Source: Flavobacterium sp.
Lineage (GTDB): Bacteria; Bacteroidota; Bacteroidia; Flavobacteriales; Flavobacteriaceae
Length of the DNA stretch: 39,657 bases
Direction of reading: 5' to 3'
NCBI RefSeq assembly: GCF_027531705.1
Contig: NZ_JAPZSP010000038.1
Span: 1 to 39,657, forward strand
This document shows, one piece after another, positions 26,829-34,468 of the stretch. The notes under the pieces were generated by a model. That model was given only the letters and a program-made list of their open reading frames with translations, was not told where the DNA came from and searched no databases. Position 1 is the stretch's first letter, and each line of letters begins with the position of its first letter. The translations under genes were made by a program, and so were the position numbers.

Positions 26829-28360
26829 AGTTCATTTATATTTTTCAAATAATAATCCGCTTGTTCTAATAACGCTGTTTTGTCTTCTGGTTTCATTTTT
26901 CGCCAAACGTTGTACATCATTCCGATTCGTGGATTTTTGCCTAATTTATCTTCATTTCTGTCATAAAAATTCCAATACAAACTATTGAATGGACAAGATT
27001 TTTCTCCAGTCTTAAGTGCTTTTTTGTAGAAACAACTTCCGCAATAATGACTCATTTTATCAATGTACGATGCCGAACTTACATAAGGTTTTGTGCCTAC
27101 AATTCCGCCATCAGCAAATTGGCTCATGCCACGAGTATTAGTAATTTCAACCCATTCGAAGGCATCAATGTAAATTCCGAGATACCAAGCATCGATTTCA
27201 TCTGGATGAATTCCTGCTAAAAGCGCAAAATTTCCTGTAATCATCAAGCGTTGAATGTGATGAGCATACGCATAATTTAAGGATTGATTTATAGCATCTT
27301 TCATGCAGTTCATTTTGGTTTTTCCGGTCCAAAACCAATTAGGTAATTTTTCTTGATTGTTGAAGAAATTCATTGTGGCAAATTCAGGCATTTTGTTCCA
27401 ATAAATTCCACGCATGTATTCGCGCCAACCAATTATTTGACGCACAAAACCTTCTAACTGATTGAATTCTATTTCATTTGGACGTTTTTGCCATTCTTGA
27501 ATACATCTATCGATAACTTCTTTAGGTGAAATCATTTTTACGTTCATCGAAAATGAAATTCGAGAATGATATAATGACCACTCGTTAGGAGTCATCGCAT
27601 CTTGATAACTTCCAAATAGTTGCAAACATTCTTCTGCAAAAAAATCTAATAATTGCAATGATTGTTCTCTGTTTATTGGCCAAACGAAGTTTCTAGCATC
27701 AATAGTTCCAATGGTTTTTATATCGGTTTTTGTAATCTCTTTATAAATTTCTGAAACATCATTATTGAAAACTAAAGGAGCAATTGGCTTGTGATTTTTC
27801 GGTAATTTCTTTCGATTTTCTCCATCATAATTCCATTGTCCAGTTAATGGTTTATCGCCTTCCATCATGACGTTGTGCTTTTTTCTCATTGCACGATAAA
27901 AACTTTCCATCAAATAGATTTTCTTGCCTTCAAAGAAATCTCCTAGTTCATTTCGAGATGTAAAAAAATGTTCCGAATCTACAACAGAACTAGTTATTGA
28001 AATCGTTTCGCAAAGTTTTTTTAAATCCAAATCAACTCGATATTCATCTGGTAATTGGTATTCAAAATGAGTGAAATTATGTTCTGAAATTAAGTTTTGA
28101 ATATTTTTCTCAAAAGATTGCAAGTTGTTTTTATCATTTAGATAAATATAGATAACTTTATGATTATTAGCTAGTAAATCATTTTTAAAATCTTGCATTG
28201 CAGCAAATATTCCAACTACTTTTTGAATGTGATGGTTGGCATAATCGGTTTCAGAACGAATTTCCATCATCACATAAGTAACCGAATCATCTACAGTTTT
28301 AAACCATGAATGATTACTATTTAATTGATCTCCAAGAATTAATCGTAAGGTTTTTGGCAT
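26825..28360 (-). CDS. Iron-sulfur bacterial photolyase/cryptochrome (FeS-BCP, (6-4) photolyase-like, PhrB group)
   Basis: A 511-residue protein of the 'deoxyribodipyrimidine photolyase-related' family. Characterised members such as Agrobacterium PhrB repair (6-4) photoproducts using FAD, a ribolumazine antenna and a [4Fe-4S] cluster. The N-terminus is 'LRLILGDQLNSNHSWF'. The four cluster ligands are all present at Cys352 ('MNCMKDAI'), Cys440 and Cys443 ('YCGSC') and Cys456 ('KSCPFN'), within two residues of the PhrB positions. 'NYAYAHHIQRLMITGNFALLAGI' is the family's lesion-binding His region. It is the middle of three photolyase-type genes. The upstream gap of 92 bases holds an imperfect hairpin repeat. 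Confidence 0.93.
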   Translation of the reverse strand: MPKTLRLILGDQLNSNHSWFKTVDDSVTYVMMEIRSETDYANHHIQKVVGIFAAMQDFKNDLLANNHKVIYIYLNDKNNLQSFEKNIQNLISEHNFTHFEYQLPDEYRVDLDLKKLCETISITSSVVDSEHFFTSRNELGDFFEGKKIYLMESFYRAMRKKHNVMMEGDKPLTGQWNYDGENRKKLPKNHKPIAPLVFNNDVSEIYKEITKTDIKTIGTIDARNFVWPINREQSLQLLDFFAEECLQLFGSYQDAMTPNEWSLYHSRISFSMNVKMISPKEVIDRCIQEWQKRPNEIEFNQLEGFVRQIIGWREYMRGIYWNKMPEFATMNFFNNQEKLPNWFWTGKTKMNCMKDAINQSLNYAYAHHIQRLMITGNFALLAGIHPDEIDAWYLGIYIDAFEWVEITNTRGMSQFADGGIVGTKPYVSSASYIDKMSHYCGSCFYKKALKTGEKSCPFNSLYWNFYDRNEDKLGKNPRIGMMYNVWRKMKPEDKTALLEQADYYLKNINEL

Positions 28361-28376
28361 TATATTTTTTTTATTT

Positions 28377-28453
28377 GCAACAGATTTAAAAGATTAAAAG
28401 GATTTTAAAACCTCAAAACGAAAAAATCTGTGAAAATCCATTTAATCTGTGGC
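28377..28453. repeat. Imperfect long inverted repeat with (C)ACAGATT arms
   Basis: The left arm (28377-28406, beginning GCAACAGATT) and right arm (28433-28453, ending AATCTGTGGC) pair over most of their length around an A-rich loop. It begins at the stop codon of the DUF2256 gene and fills the gap before the FeS photolyase. Related GCCACAGATT elements are, from memory, dispersed in Flavobacterium genomes. Confidence 0.65.
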
Positions 28454-28596
28454 TATTTAGTTTTATTCATTCTGCATTTATCACTACAATATTTTACTTC
28501 GTCCCAAACTTTTTCCCATTTTTTGCGCCAAGTGAATGGTTTTTGGCAAACGATGCAGGTTTTACTTGGAAGGTTTTGCTTTTTTACTCCTCGCAT
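28453..28596 (-). CDS. DUF2256 zinc-ribbon protein overlapping the photolyase gene
   Basis: A 47-codon gene easily missed because of its size. It starts at ATG 28594-28596 inside the 3' end of the upstream photolyase gene (35-base overlap, different frame) and ends at TAG 28453-28455. The protein reads [20 protein letters not shown], continues '[20 protein letters not shown]' and ends CRMNKTK. Four cysteines (14, 17, 37, 41) form a CxxC...CxxxC zinc-ribbon, and the '[22 protein letters not shown]' core is the DUF2256 signature. Family members lie beside photolyase/cryptochrome genes in many bacteria, but none has an assigned role that I know. The overlap suggests translational coupling with the photolyase. 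A basic, Trp-rich zinc module fits nucleic-acid or partner-protein binding. Confidence 0.9.
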   Translation of the reverse strand: MRGVKKQNLPSKTCIVCQKPFTWRKKWEKVWDEVKYCSDKCRMNKTK

Positions 28597-30070
28597 TTTT
28601 AGGTTTATTTGGATTACTAACGTGTTTTTTCAAAATCCGTTTTCCTTCTTCTTTAACAGCATCATTTTTACGGAAACTCCAAACAATATCACTTGCTTTT
28701 TTTCGAGTTTCATCGATATCAACTATTGGAAAAGGATAATTTTTACCAATTTCGCAATGGTAAAATTGTTGTTCTATTTCGTTTAATTTCCAAGGCTCAT
28801 GAATCAATTCTATTGGAACTTCTGCCAATTCTGGAATCCATTTTTTGATGAAAACACCTTCTGAATCGTGCTCTTCGGAGTTTTTAATTGGATTGTAAAT
28901 TCTAATCGTATTTATTCCTGTTGTTCCCGATTGCATCTGAATTTGTGGATAATGAATTCCTGGTTCATAATCTAAAAATTGTCTAGCTAAGAAATGTAAT
29001 TCGCGCCAATCTTGCCATAAATTAAATGTGAAGAACGAAACAACCATGGCTCGCATTCTGAAATTGATGTAGCCTGTTTGAACCAAACATCGCATGCAAG
29101 CATCCACAATTGGAACTCCGGTTTTTCCTTCTTGCCAAGCTTTTATATAGGTTTCATTTTTTGGTTTTATTAAAGAATCATAAGCTCGATTTGCATTTTC
29201 AAATTCCATTCGGCATTCGTCTTCAAATTTTTGCATAAAATGGCAATGCCAATGCAGTCTTGATACAAAATTCAACATGGCTCTTTTGTTTTTGGACGCT
29301 TCATAATGCTGGTTAGTATATTGGTAAACCATTCGCATACTAATGTTCCCATAAGTCAAATAAGGTGACAATCGGCTGCAACCTGTTCTACTTAAATTGG
29401 GTTTGGAAATGTGTTTGCTATAATTCACATGACGCTCTTTTGCAAAACTATCTAAATAGCGCCAAGCCCAATATTCACCGCCTTGTTGGAAGTTTTTATT
29501 TCGTGTGATTATTTCTGTTGGAAGTTCTTTCCCTTTAATTTTATCATAGAAATCAGGTTCCAAACTTTCCACTTTTAAAGCATTCAAATCAACCATTTTT
29601 GGAACATCACGCATTACTTGTTCCCAACGTTTGTCCCAATTGCTTCTGGATTTTAACTTTCGAATTACACCATGCATTTGTGATTGTTTCCAATAAATTT
29701 CATTAGAATCAAAAAAACGTTGCATTTCAATATCTCTATCGAAAGTGATTTTATTTCCAATTTCCTGATGTGAAAAAACAGTTTTTATATCATATTTTTT
29801 ATTCAATTCATTAAAAACTGATTGCACTTCGCTATGAAAAATATAAATACTTGTCGCAATGGAATTTAATTTTACTTGCATTTCCTGCAATGACTCGAAA
29901 ATAAACCGCCAATGACGAACATCAGAATCATCGTAATTCATTAAAGATGGTTCAAAAAAATAAACTAATAAAACCGGAAGTTCTTCCTGTTGAGCCAAAT
30001 AAAGTGGTTCGTGATCTGTAAAACGTAAATCACGTTTGAACCAAACAATATTTATAGCTTTTTTAGTCAA
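28562..30070 (-). CDS. Deoxyribodipyrimidine photolyase/cryptochrome (third photolyase-superfamily gene)
   Basis: A 502-residue FAD photolyase-superfamily member distinct from its two neighbours. The antenna domain begins '[21 protein letters not shown]'. The FAD domain includes '[21 protein letters not shown]', '[32 protein letters not shown]', '[45 protein letters not shown]'. After this comes a long C-terminal part with '[17 protein letters not shown]' and '[15 protein letters not shown]'. The folding core is typical of CPD photolyases and animal-like or plant-like cryptochromes. I cannot assign the class, and the lesion (CPD or (6-4)) is open. The basic tail '[15 protein letters not shown]' could bind DNA. 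Its 3' end overlaps the DUF2256 gene. Confidence 0.9.
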   Translation of the reverse strand: MTKKAINIVWFKRDLRFTDHEPLYLAQQEELPVLLVYFFEPSLMNYDDSDVRHWRFIFESLQEMQVKLNSIATSIYIFHSEVQSVFNELNKKYDIKTVFSHQEIGNKITFDRDIEMQRFFDSNEIYWKQSQMHGVIRKLKSRSNWDKRWEQVMRDVPKMVDLNALKVESLEPDFYDKIKGKELPTEIITRNKNFQQGGEYWAWRYLDSFAKERHVNYSKHISKPNLSRTGCSRLSPYLTYGNISMRMVYQYTNQHYEASKNKRAMLNFVSRLHWHCHFMQKFEDECRMEFENANRAYDSLIKPKNETYIKAWQEGKTGVPIVDACMRCLVQTGYINFRMRAMVVSFFTFNLWQDWRELHFLARQFLDYEPGIHYPQIQMQSGTTGINTIRIYNPIKNSEEHDSEGVFIKKWIPELAEVPIELIHEPWKLNEIEQQFYHCEIGKNYPFPIVDIDETRKKASDIVWSFRKNDAVKEEGKRILKKHVSNPNKPKNARSKKAKPSK

Positions 30071-30108
30071 TTTTATGGTGATGAATTGTGTATTTTATTT
30101 TTTAAACC

Positions 30109-30170
30109 ACATAGAAATCATAGGATTTTATTTGTGCTTAAGTCGTTTTACTTTACATAGATTCCATAGT
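30109..30170. repeat. Degenerate direct repeat ACATAGAnnTCATAG...
   Basis: ACATAGAAATCATAG (30109-30123) recurs as ACATAGATTCCATAG (30155-30169), with T-rich tails in both cases. It occupies the 126-base gap between the third photolyase and the flavin-reductase-like gene. It resembles ACCACATAG elements I associate with flavobacterial intergenic DNA, but copy number cannot be judged here. Confidence 0.5.
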
Positions 30171-30196
30171 TTTATGAAAGCTTTAATTTATTTCAT

Positions 30197-30841
30197 TTAA
30201 AAAATTAATGAGGTAATTTCTTTATCAGGTTTTGCGTAGCTTAATCGATCTAATTGAATGGTTTTGTGATAACTATCTAAACCCGAACAAGTAATAGTAT
30301 TGGCTTTTTCTAAATCAATAAATCCATCTTCTAGCAAACAATTTTTTGGAATATATATTTGAGTAATTTCACCAATAATCATAGTTGTGCTATTTATAGA
30401 AATATCAATTTTTTCTTTAAACTCTACTCCTAATTGAATGTTACTTTCTGCAACAAAAGGTGAGTAAAAATCGTTTTTATATTCTGATTTTAAATTAGTT
30501 GCATCAAATTCAGAGACTCCTTTATCGTATCGAGCCGAAGTTTGATGTGCTTGCTTGTAAATGGATTCATTAATATGATTGATTGTAAAAAATCCTGTAT
30601 CCAAAATATTTCGCATCGAGTCACGCTCTGGTGGACTTGGTCTAAAAATCAATCCTATCAATGGTGGATTGGCTCCAATATGAAAAAATGAACTAAAAAT
30701 GGCTAAGTTTTCATTGCCATTTTCATCAGAAGTTCCAACTAAACTTACACTTTTAAATCCGCCTAAACTATTTATTAGATGAACTCTTTTTTGTTTTTCA
30801 AGTTGTTCTATTTGATCTTTATTGATATGAATTTTACTCAT
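30197..30841 (-). CDS. Flavin reductase-like (DIM6/NTAB) protein
   Basis: A 214-residue member of the FMN-binding split-barrel family that reduces flavins with NAD(P)H or carries a bound flavin. The core reads 'LINSLGGFKSVSLVGTSDENGNENLAIFSSFFHIGANPPLIGLIFRPSPPERDSMRNILDTGFFTINHI', in which the S-F-F...NPP-L-I-G motif is typical. It is followed by 'STMIIGEITQIYIPKNCLLEDGFIDL'. Inside the photolyase island a flavin reductase could keep FAD reduced, or serve an unrelated flavoprotein; this is inference. It lies 12 bases downstream of the DUF2452 gene, so those two are cotranscribed. Confidence 0.88.
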   Translation of the reverse strand: MSKIHINKDQIEQLEKQKRVHLINSLGGFKSVSLVGTSDENGNENLAIFSSFFHIGANPPLIGLIFRPSPPERDSMRNILDTGFFTINHINESIYKQAHQTSARYDKGVSEFDATNLKSEYKNDFYSPFVAESNIQLGVEFKEKIDISINSTTMIIGEITQIYIPKNCLLEDGFIDLEKANTITCSGLDSYHKTIQLDRLSYAKPDKEITSLIF

Positions 30842-30853
30842 TTGAAATTTAAT

Positions 30854-31252
30854 TTATAAAAGGTGAATCCATTTTCTTTCACTATTCAATTTGAAAGTTC
30901 CAATATGCTCTTTATTCCATTCGTTTGGAGCTATTAATGAAAGTGAATTTGTTCCGTCATTATTGGCATACAAATGATAAATTTCACCGATTACAGGCTC
31001 AAATGAGAATTTGGAGTTATAAACCAATTCGTTCCATTCGAATTCTTCCATTAATTTTTCGTATTGAATTTTAAGTTCGTTAAACTTATTTTCAAACTCT
31101 TTATTTACATTGCTTATTCCTCTACTTTTCCACGATACAACATCGTCCATTTTGATAACTGGAGCACCAACACTTGTAGAATAAGACAACAAACTCGCAT
31201 TGTAACCTTCTTCTTCTGAAAAAACTACATTATCTGGTTTCTTACTTTCCAT
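30854..31252 (-). CDS. DUF2452 protein
   Basis: A 132-residue protein beginning MESKKPDNVVFSEEEGYNAS, then 'LLSYSTSVGAPVIKMDDVVSWKSRGISNVNKEFENKFNELKIQYEKLMEEFEWNELVYNSKFSFEPVIGEIYHLY' and 'SLSLIAPNEWNKEHIGTFKL'. This matches DUF2452 as I remember it, a small family with no known activity that travels with photolyase-type genes. The middle (about 40-75) is a likely amphipathic helix. The compact C-terminus 'GEIYHLY...SLIAPNEW' looks like a small beta domain. ATG 31252 is used; a TTG at 31315 would lie inside the upstream gene. The ATG follows the TAA of the TIGR03643 gene after a single base, so translation is probably coupled. Confidence 0.83.
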   Translation of the reverse strand: MESKKPDNVVFSEEEGYNASLLSYSTSVGAPVIKMDDVVSWKSRGISNVNKEFENKFNELKIQYEKLMEEFEWNELVYNSKFSFEPVIGEIYHLYANNDGTNSLSLIAPNEWNKEHIGTFKLNSERKWIHLL

Positions 31253-31253
31253 T

Positions 31254-31556
31254 TTATCTTTTAGAAATTTTATTATTTGAAATTGAACGTTGCAAATTGC
31301 ATTTAAATCGGTCAATGCCTTCTACTCTTTTCGCTACGTGCTTGGTTTTGCAATTTTCAACTCGCTCTCGCCACAATTTATAGCTGCTAAATTTCAATTC
31401 TCTTTTCATCAAAGCTTTGACATCGGCTTCGGCTAAACCAAATTGGAATTTTATGGCGTCAAAAGGAGTTCGATCTTCCCAAGCCATTTCTATTATTCTA
31501 TCAATTTGAATTTCAGATAGATTTTCTTTTTCTATGGTTGCAATAATTGGCTTCAA
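31254..31556 (-). CDS. TIGR03643/DUF2805 family protein
   Basis: A 100-residue basic protein with the block 'IDRIIEMAWEDRTPFDAIKFQFGLAEADVKALMKRELKFSSYKLWRERV' that defines the family. 'DAIKFQFGLAEADVKALMKREL' has helix-turn-helix character (helix, G-x-x-E turn, helix), so DNA binding is possible, but no function is established. The start is TTG 31556; there is no ATG before the core. It is the promoter-proximal gene of the photolyase island, with a -7 element 36 bases upstream, and its stop is one base from the DUF2452 ATG. As the only visible candidate DNA binder in the island it could be its regulator. Confidence 0.83.
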   Translation of the reverse strand: MKPIIATIEKENLSEIQIDRIIEMAWEDRTPFDAIKFQFGLAEADVKALMKRELKFSSYKLWRERVENCKTKHVAKRVEGIDRFKCNLQRSISNNKISKR

Positions 31557-31591
31557 AATATTTTGTTTAGCTTTTTTTAATAAATATTAAA

Positions 31592-31599
31592 CAAAATTA
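31592..31599 (-). promoter_or_regulatory. -7 element TAATTTTG ahead of the photolyase island
   Basis: An exact TAnnTTTG on the minus strand, about 36 bases before the TTG start of the first island gene. No -33 TTG is visible at the usual distance. Confidence 0.4.
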
Positions 31600-31679
31600 A
31601 ACTATTTATTTTGTTTTAAAGAATATTTTAATAAAAAAATAACTTAAAACACATTCGATTCAGATAGAAATAATATGCT

Positions 31680-31687
31680 TATTTTTG
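31680..31687 (+). promoter_or_regulatory. -7 element TATTTTTG ahead of aroB
   Basis: An exact TAnnTTTG 20 bases before ATG 31708. It overlaps the alternative upstream ATG (31675), which would then lie before the transcript start, so it decides the start in favour of 31708. The -33 region reads only TTCG. Confidence 0.5.
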
Positions 31688-31707
31688 TTCAAAATTTACA
31701 AATTAGT

Positions 31708-32769
31708 ATGCAATCAATTGAAGCCAACGGATATTCTATTTATTTTAATGAAAAAGGATATGAAGAAATTAACCAAATTATAATTCAAAAAAAATATTCT
31801 TCAATTTTCATTCTTGTTGATGAACATACTAACGAATATTGTTTGTCCAAATTTTTACCCAATTTAGCAACTGAAGTTTCAATAGAAATTATAGAAATCG
31901 AAGCTGGAGAAGGAATTAAAAACATTGCTACTTGCGTTGAAATTTGGTCGATTTTATCAGAACTTGGAGCTGATAGAAAAAGTATGATTATCAATCTTGG
32001 TGGTGGCGTAATTACAGATATTGGCGGATTTATTGCTTCTACTTTCAAACGAGGCATTGATTTTATAAACGTACCAACTACTTTATTAGGTATGGTTGAT
32101 GCATCAATTGGTGGAAAAAACGGTGTTGATTTGGGTAATTTAAAAAACCAAATTGGAGTAATAAATGTTCCTCAATTGTTATTGATTGATACCAATTTTC
32201 TTGAAACATTACCTCAAAAAGAAATGCGTTCAGGTTTGGCAGAAATGCTAAAACATGGTTTGATTTATGACAAAAACTATTGGGAAGAATTTCTAGATTT
32301 ATCTAATATTGATTTTGCCGATTTTGATACTTTAATTTATCGTTCAATAGAAATTAAAAACGAAATTGTAAAACAAGATCCAACTGAAAACGGCATTAGA
32401 AAAGCGTTGAATTTTGGTCATACACTTGGTCATGCTATTGAAAGTCATTTTTTAGAATCAGTTACACCTTTGCTTCATGGCGAGGCAATTGCTATTGGAA
32501 TGATTTTGGAAAGTTATATTTCAAAAGAGAAAGGATTGTTGTCCAACGAAGAATTCCATCAAATAAAATATACGATAACTGACATTTTTGAAAAACATAT
32601 TTTCACTGAAAGTGACATCAAATCCATTCAAAATTTACTCATTCACGACAAGAAAAATGAGTACGGAAAAGTGCAATTTGCATTGATAAATGGTATCGGA
32701 AAAATCATCATTAATCAATCGGTTGAAAATGAATTAATTATTAAAAGTTTCGAAGATTATAAAACTTAA
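31708..32769 (+). CDS. aroB: 3-dehydroquinate synthase
   Basis: Second step of the shikimate pathway: converts DAHP to 3-dehydroquinate with bound NAD+ and a divalent metal. The 353-residue product is the usual length. The NAD site is 'NLGGGVITDIGGFIASTFKRGIDFINVPTTLLGMVDASIGGKNGVDL'. The metal ligands are Glu in 'GLAEMLKHGL' and His in 'NFGHTLGHAIES' and 'LLHGEAIAIGM'. I choose ATG 31708 over ATG 31675 because the eleven extra residues are not family-like and a promoter element overlaps them. It is divergent from the photolyase island. In related genomes I recall aroB close to proline dehydrogenase, which here lies on the other side of the island. Confidence 0.95.
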   Translation: MQSIEANGYSIYFNEKGYEEINQIIIQKKYSSIFILVDEHTNEYCLSKFLPNLATEVSIEIIEIEAGEGIKNIATCVEIWSILSELGADRKSMIINLGGGVITDIGGFIASTFKRGIDFINVPTTLLGMVDASIGGKNGVDLGNLKNQIGVINVPQLLLIDTNFLETLPQKEMRSGLAEMLKHGLIYDKNYWEEFLDLSNIDFADFDTLIYRSIEIKNEIVKQDPTENGIRKALNFGHTLGHAIESHFLESVTPLLHGEAIAIGMILESYISKEKGLLSNEEFHQIKYTITDIFEKHIFTESDIKSIQNLLIHDKKNEYGKVQFALINGIGKIIINQSVENELIIKSFEDYKT

Positions 32770-32788
32770 TATTTTTTTAATAAAAATG

Positions 32789-32820
32789 TTGCAATTCGCT
32801 TAATTTATTTTTTACATTTG
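32789..32820 (+). promoter_or_regulatory. Promoter of the arginine decarboxylase unit (TTG-N21-TACATTTG)
   Basis: TTG at 32789-32791 and TACATTTG at 32813-32820 are 21 bases apart, a good Bacteroidota promoter. The transcript should start around 32825-32827, at or next to the ATG of the small leader ORF (32826). Confidence 0.7.
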
Positions 32821-32825
32821 TCGGA

Positions 32826-33005
32826 ATGAATAAAAAGAAAAATAGCACTACTAATAGCACTTTCACGCTAAAAACCAATACGGGTTTTCAAGTATTGTGT
32901 GTTACTTTTTTAACTTCAATTAGAACTATTTTAGGCTTGTTTTTAGAGATGATAAAATCTGAAACCGAAAAACTTCCTATTGTTTATGCTAATATTAGAG
33001 TTTGA
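32826..33005 (+). CDS. 59-codon leader ORF upstream of arginine decarboxylase
   Basis: A small frame beginning MNKKKNSTTNSTFTLKTNTG, then 'FQVLCVTFLTSIRTILGLFL' and ending EMIKSETEKLPIVYANIRV, closed by TGA 33003-33005. The N-terminus is polar and basic, the middle hydrophobic and the end charged. I recognise no family. It starts six bases after the -7 element, so if translated the mRNA would be essentially leaderless. It precedes the decarboxylase ATG by 52 bases, and a hairpin (33011-33038) lies between. It has only two Arg codons and no run of them, so classical arginine attenuation is not supported. It may be a real small protein, a leader peptide that couples ribosome movement to the hairpin, or chance. 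Confidence 0.5.
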   Translation: MNKKKNSTTNSTFTLKTNTGFQVLCVTFLTSIRTILGLFLEMIKSETEKLPIVYANIRV

Positions 33006-33010
33006 ATCAT

Positions 33011-33038
33011 AGATTAATACAGCATTTTCAATTAATCT
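33011..33038 (+). promoter_or_regulatory. Hairpin AGATTAAT/ATTAATCT between leader ORF and arginine decarboxylase
   Basis: A perfect 8-bp but AT-rich stem with a 12-base loop, five bases after the leader stop and 20 before the decarboxylase ATG, followed by TTTC. It could be a weak attenuator or a translation-control structure. Confidence 0.4.
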
Positions 33039-33057
33039 TTCAAATAATTTTATTTCA

Positions 33058-34461
33058 ATGAACACAAGATATTTCGACTTAATAAATCAAACTTACTATT
33101 TTCCTCAAGAAGAGTTTAACCTAAATAAAGAAGGTGCTTTGCAATTTCATAACATCGACTTAATGAAGTTGGTGGAACAATATGGAACTCCGTTGAAATT
33201 CACTTATTTACCTCAAATTTCCAACAACATAAAAAGAGCTAAGAATTGGTTCAGAAATGCGATGGAAAAAAACAAATATGAAGGTAAATATTATTATTGT
33301 TATTGCACAAAAAGCTCTCATTTTGAATACATTATGAATGAGGCTTTCAAAAATAATATTCATATTGAAACATCTTCAGCATTCGATATCAATATTGTTG
33401 AGAATTTATTAGAAAACGGAAAAATCAATAAAAGCACTCATATTATATGTAATGGTTTTAAAAGAGATCAATATATTACTAATATTGCCCGATTGATTAA
33501 TAACGGACATAAAAATGCTATTCCAATTATTGATAATTATGAAGAATTGGATTTGCTTCAAGCAGAAATTAAAGGAAAATTTAAAATTGGAATTAGAATT
33601 GCTGCCGAAGAAGAACCTAAATTTGAATTTTATACTTCTAGATTAGGGATCGGATATAAAAATATCGTTCAATTTTACAAAAAACAAATTCAAGAAAATG
33701 ACAAATTGGAGTTAAAAATGCTTCACTTTTTCATTAATACTGGAATTAACGATACGGCTTACTATTGGAATGAATTGGTAAAGTGTATAAAAGTATATAT
33801 TGCACTCAAAAAAGAATGTCCAACTCTTGATGGGTTGAATATAGGTGGTGGATTTCCAATTAAAAATTCACTGGCATTTGAATATGATTATCAATACATG
33901 ATTGACGAAATCATTAATCAAATAAAAATTGCGTGTGACGAAGCAGAAGTTGATGTTCCCAATATTTTTACAGAATTTGGTTCGTTTACAGTTGGAGAAT
34001 CTGGAGGAGCAATTTATCAAGTTTTATATCAAAAACAACAAAATGATAGAGAAGCTTGGAACATGATTGACAGTTCGTTTATCACAACATTACCAGACAC
34101 TTGGGCTATCAACAAACGTTTTATCATGCTTGCAGTAAACCGTTGGAATGATACTTATGAAAGAGTTTTACTTGGCGGAATGACTTGTGATAGTGATGAT
34201 TATTACAATTCTGAACAAAATATGAATGCCATTTATTTACCAAAATACAATAAAGAAAAACCATTGTATATAGGTTTCTTCAATACTGGCGCCTATCAAG
34301 AAACTATTGGAGGTTTTGGAGGTTTACACCACTGTTTGATTCCACAACCAAAACATATTTTAATCGATAGAGATGAAAACGGAATTCTAGCAACCGAAGT
34401 TTTTAGCGAACAACAAACTGCTGATGACGTATTGAAAATATTAGGTTACACCAAAAAATAA
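33058..34461 (+). CDS. speA: Arginine decarboxylase, short PLP fold-type III form
   Basis: Predicted to convert arginine to agmatine, the first step of polyamine synthesis. The 467-residue protein is an alanine-racemase-fold PLP enzyme. PLP Lys85 lies in 'YYYCYCTKSSHFE', the glycine loop is 'LNIGGGFPIKNSLAF', and the C-terminal active-site motif 'LGGMTCDSDDYYNS' carries the Cys-Asp pair of ODC/ADC/DAPDC enzymes. It lacks the extra domains of the roughly 650-residue biosynthetic SpeA. Annotation as arginine decarboxylase rests on the conserved flavobacterial family; another basic amino acid substrate cannot be excluded. It probably shares the transcript starting at 32826. The deoxyhypusine-synthase-like gene follows after 79 bases. 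Confidence 0.85.
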   Translation: MNTRYFDLINQTYYFPQEEFNLNKEGALQFHNIDLMKLVEQYGTPLKFTYLPQISNNIKRAKNWFRNAMEKNKYEGKYYYCYCTKSSHFEYIMNEAFKNNIHIETSSAFDINIVENLLENGKINKSTHIICNGFKRDQYITNIARLINNGHKNAIPIIDNYEELDLLQAEIKGKFKIGIRIAAEEEPKFEFYTSRLGIGYKNIVQFYKKQIQENDKLELKMLHFFINTGINDTAYYWNELVKCIKVYIALKKECPTLDGLNIGGGFPIKNSLAFEYDYQYMIDEIINQIKIACDEAEVDVPNIFTEFGSFTVGESGGAIYQVLYQKQQNDREAWNMIDSSFITTLPDTWAINKRFIMLAVNRWNDTYERVLLGGMTCDSDDYYNSEQNMNAIYLPKYNKEKPLYIGFFNTGAYQETIGGFGGLHHCLIPQPKHILIDRDENGILATEVFSEQQTADDVLKILGYTKK

Positions 34462-34468
34462 TACATTT

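Noticed and set aside
26757..26830. CRISPR array from the tandem octamers
   Set aside because: The units are only 8 bases and directly adjacent, without 25-40 base spacers; no cas genes in the window.
28430..28786. 118-codon hydrophobic plus-strand frame over the DUF2256/photolyase junction
   Set aside because: It is antisense to two well-supported minus-strand genes and has no promoter or recognisable motif.
31253..31315. Upstream TTG start for the DUF2452 protein
   Set aside because: The extension lies within the TIGR03643 coding region, and its residues are just that gene's sequence in another frame; ATG 31252 follows the TAA directly.
32826..33005. Arginine-codon attenuator reading of the leader ORF
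   Set aside because: It has only two Arg codons, which are not clustered, and the hairpin is AT-rich with a poor T run. Regulation is possible, but not the classical amino-acid attenuation model.
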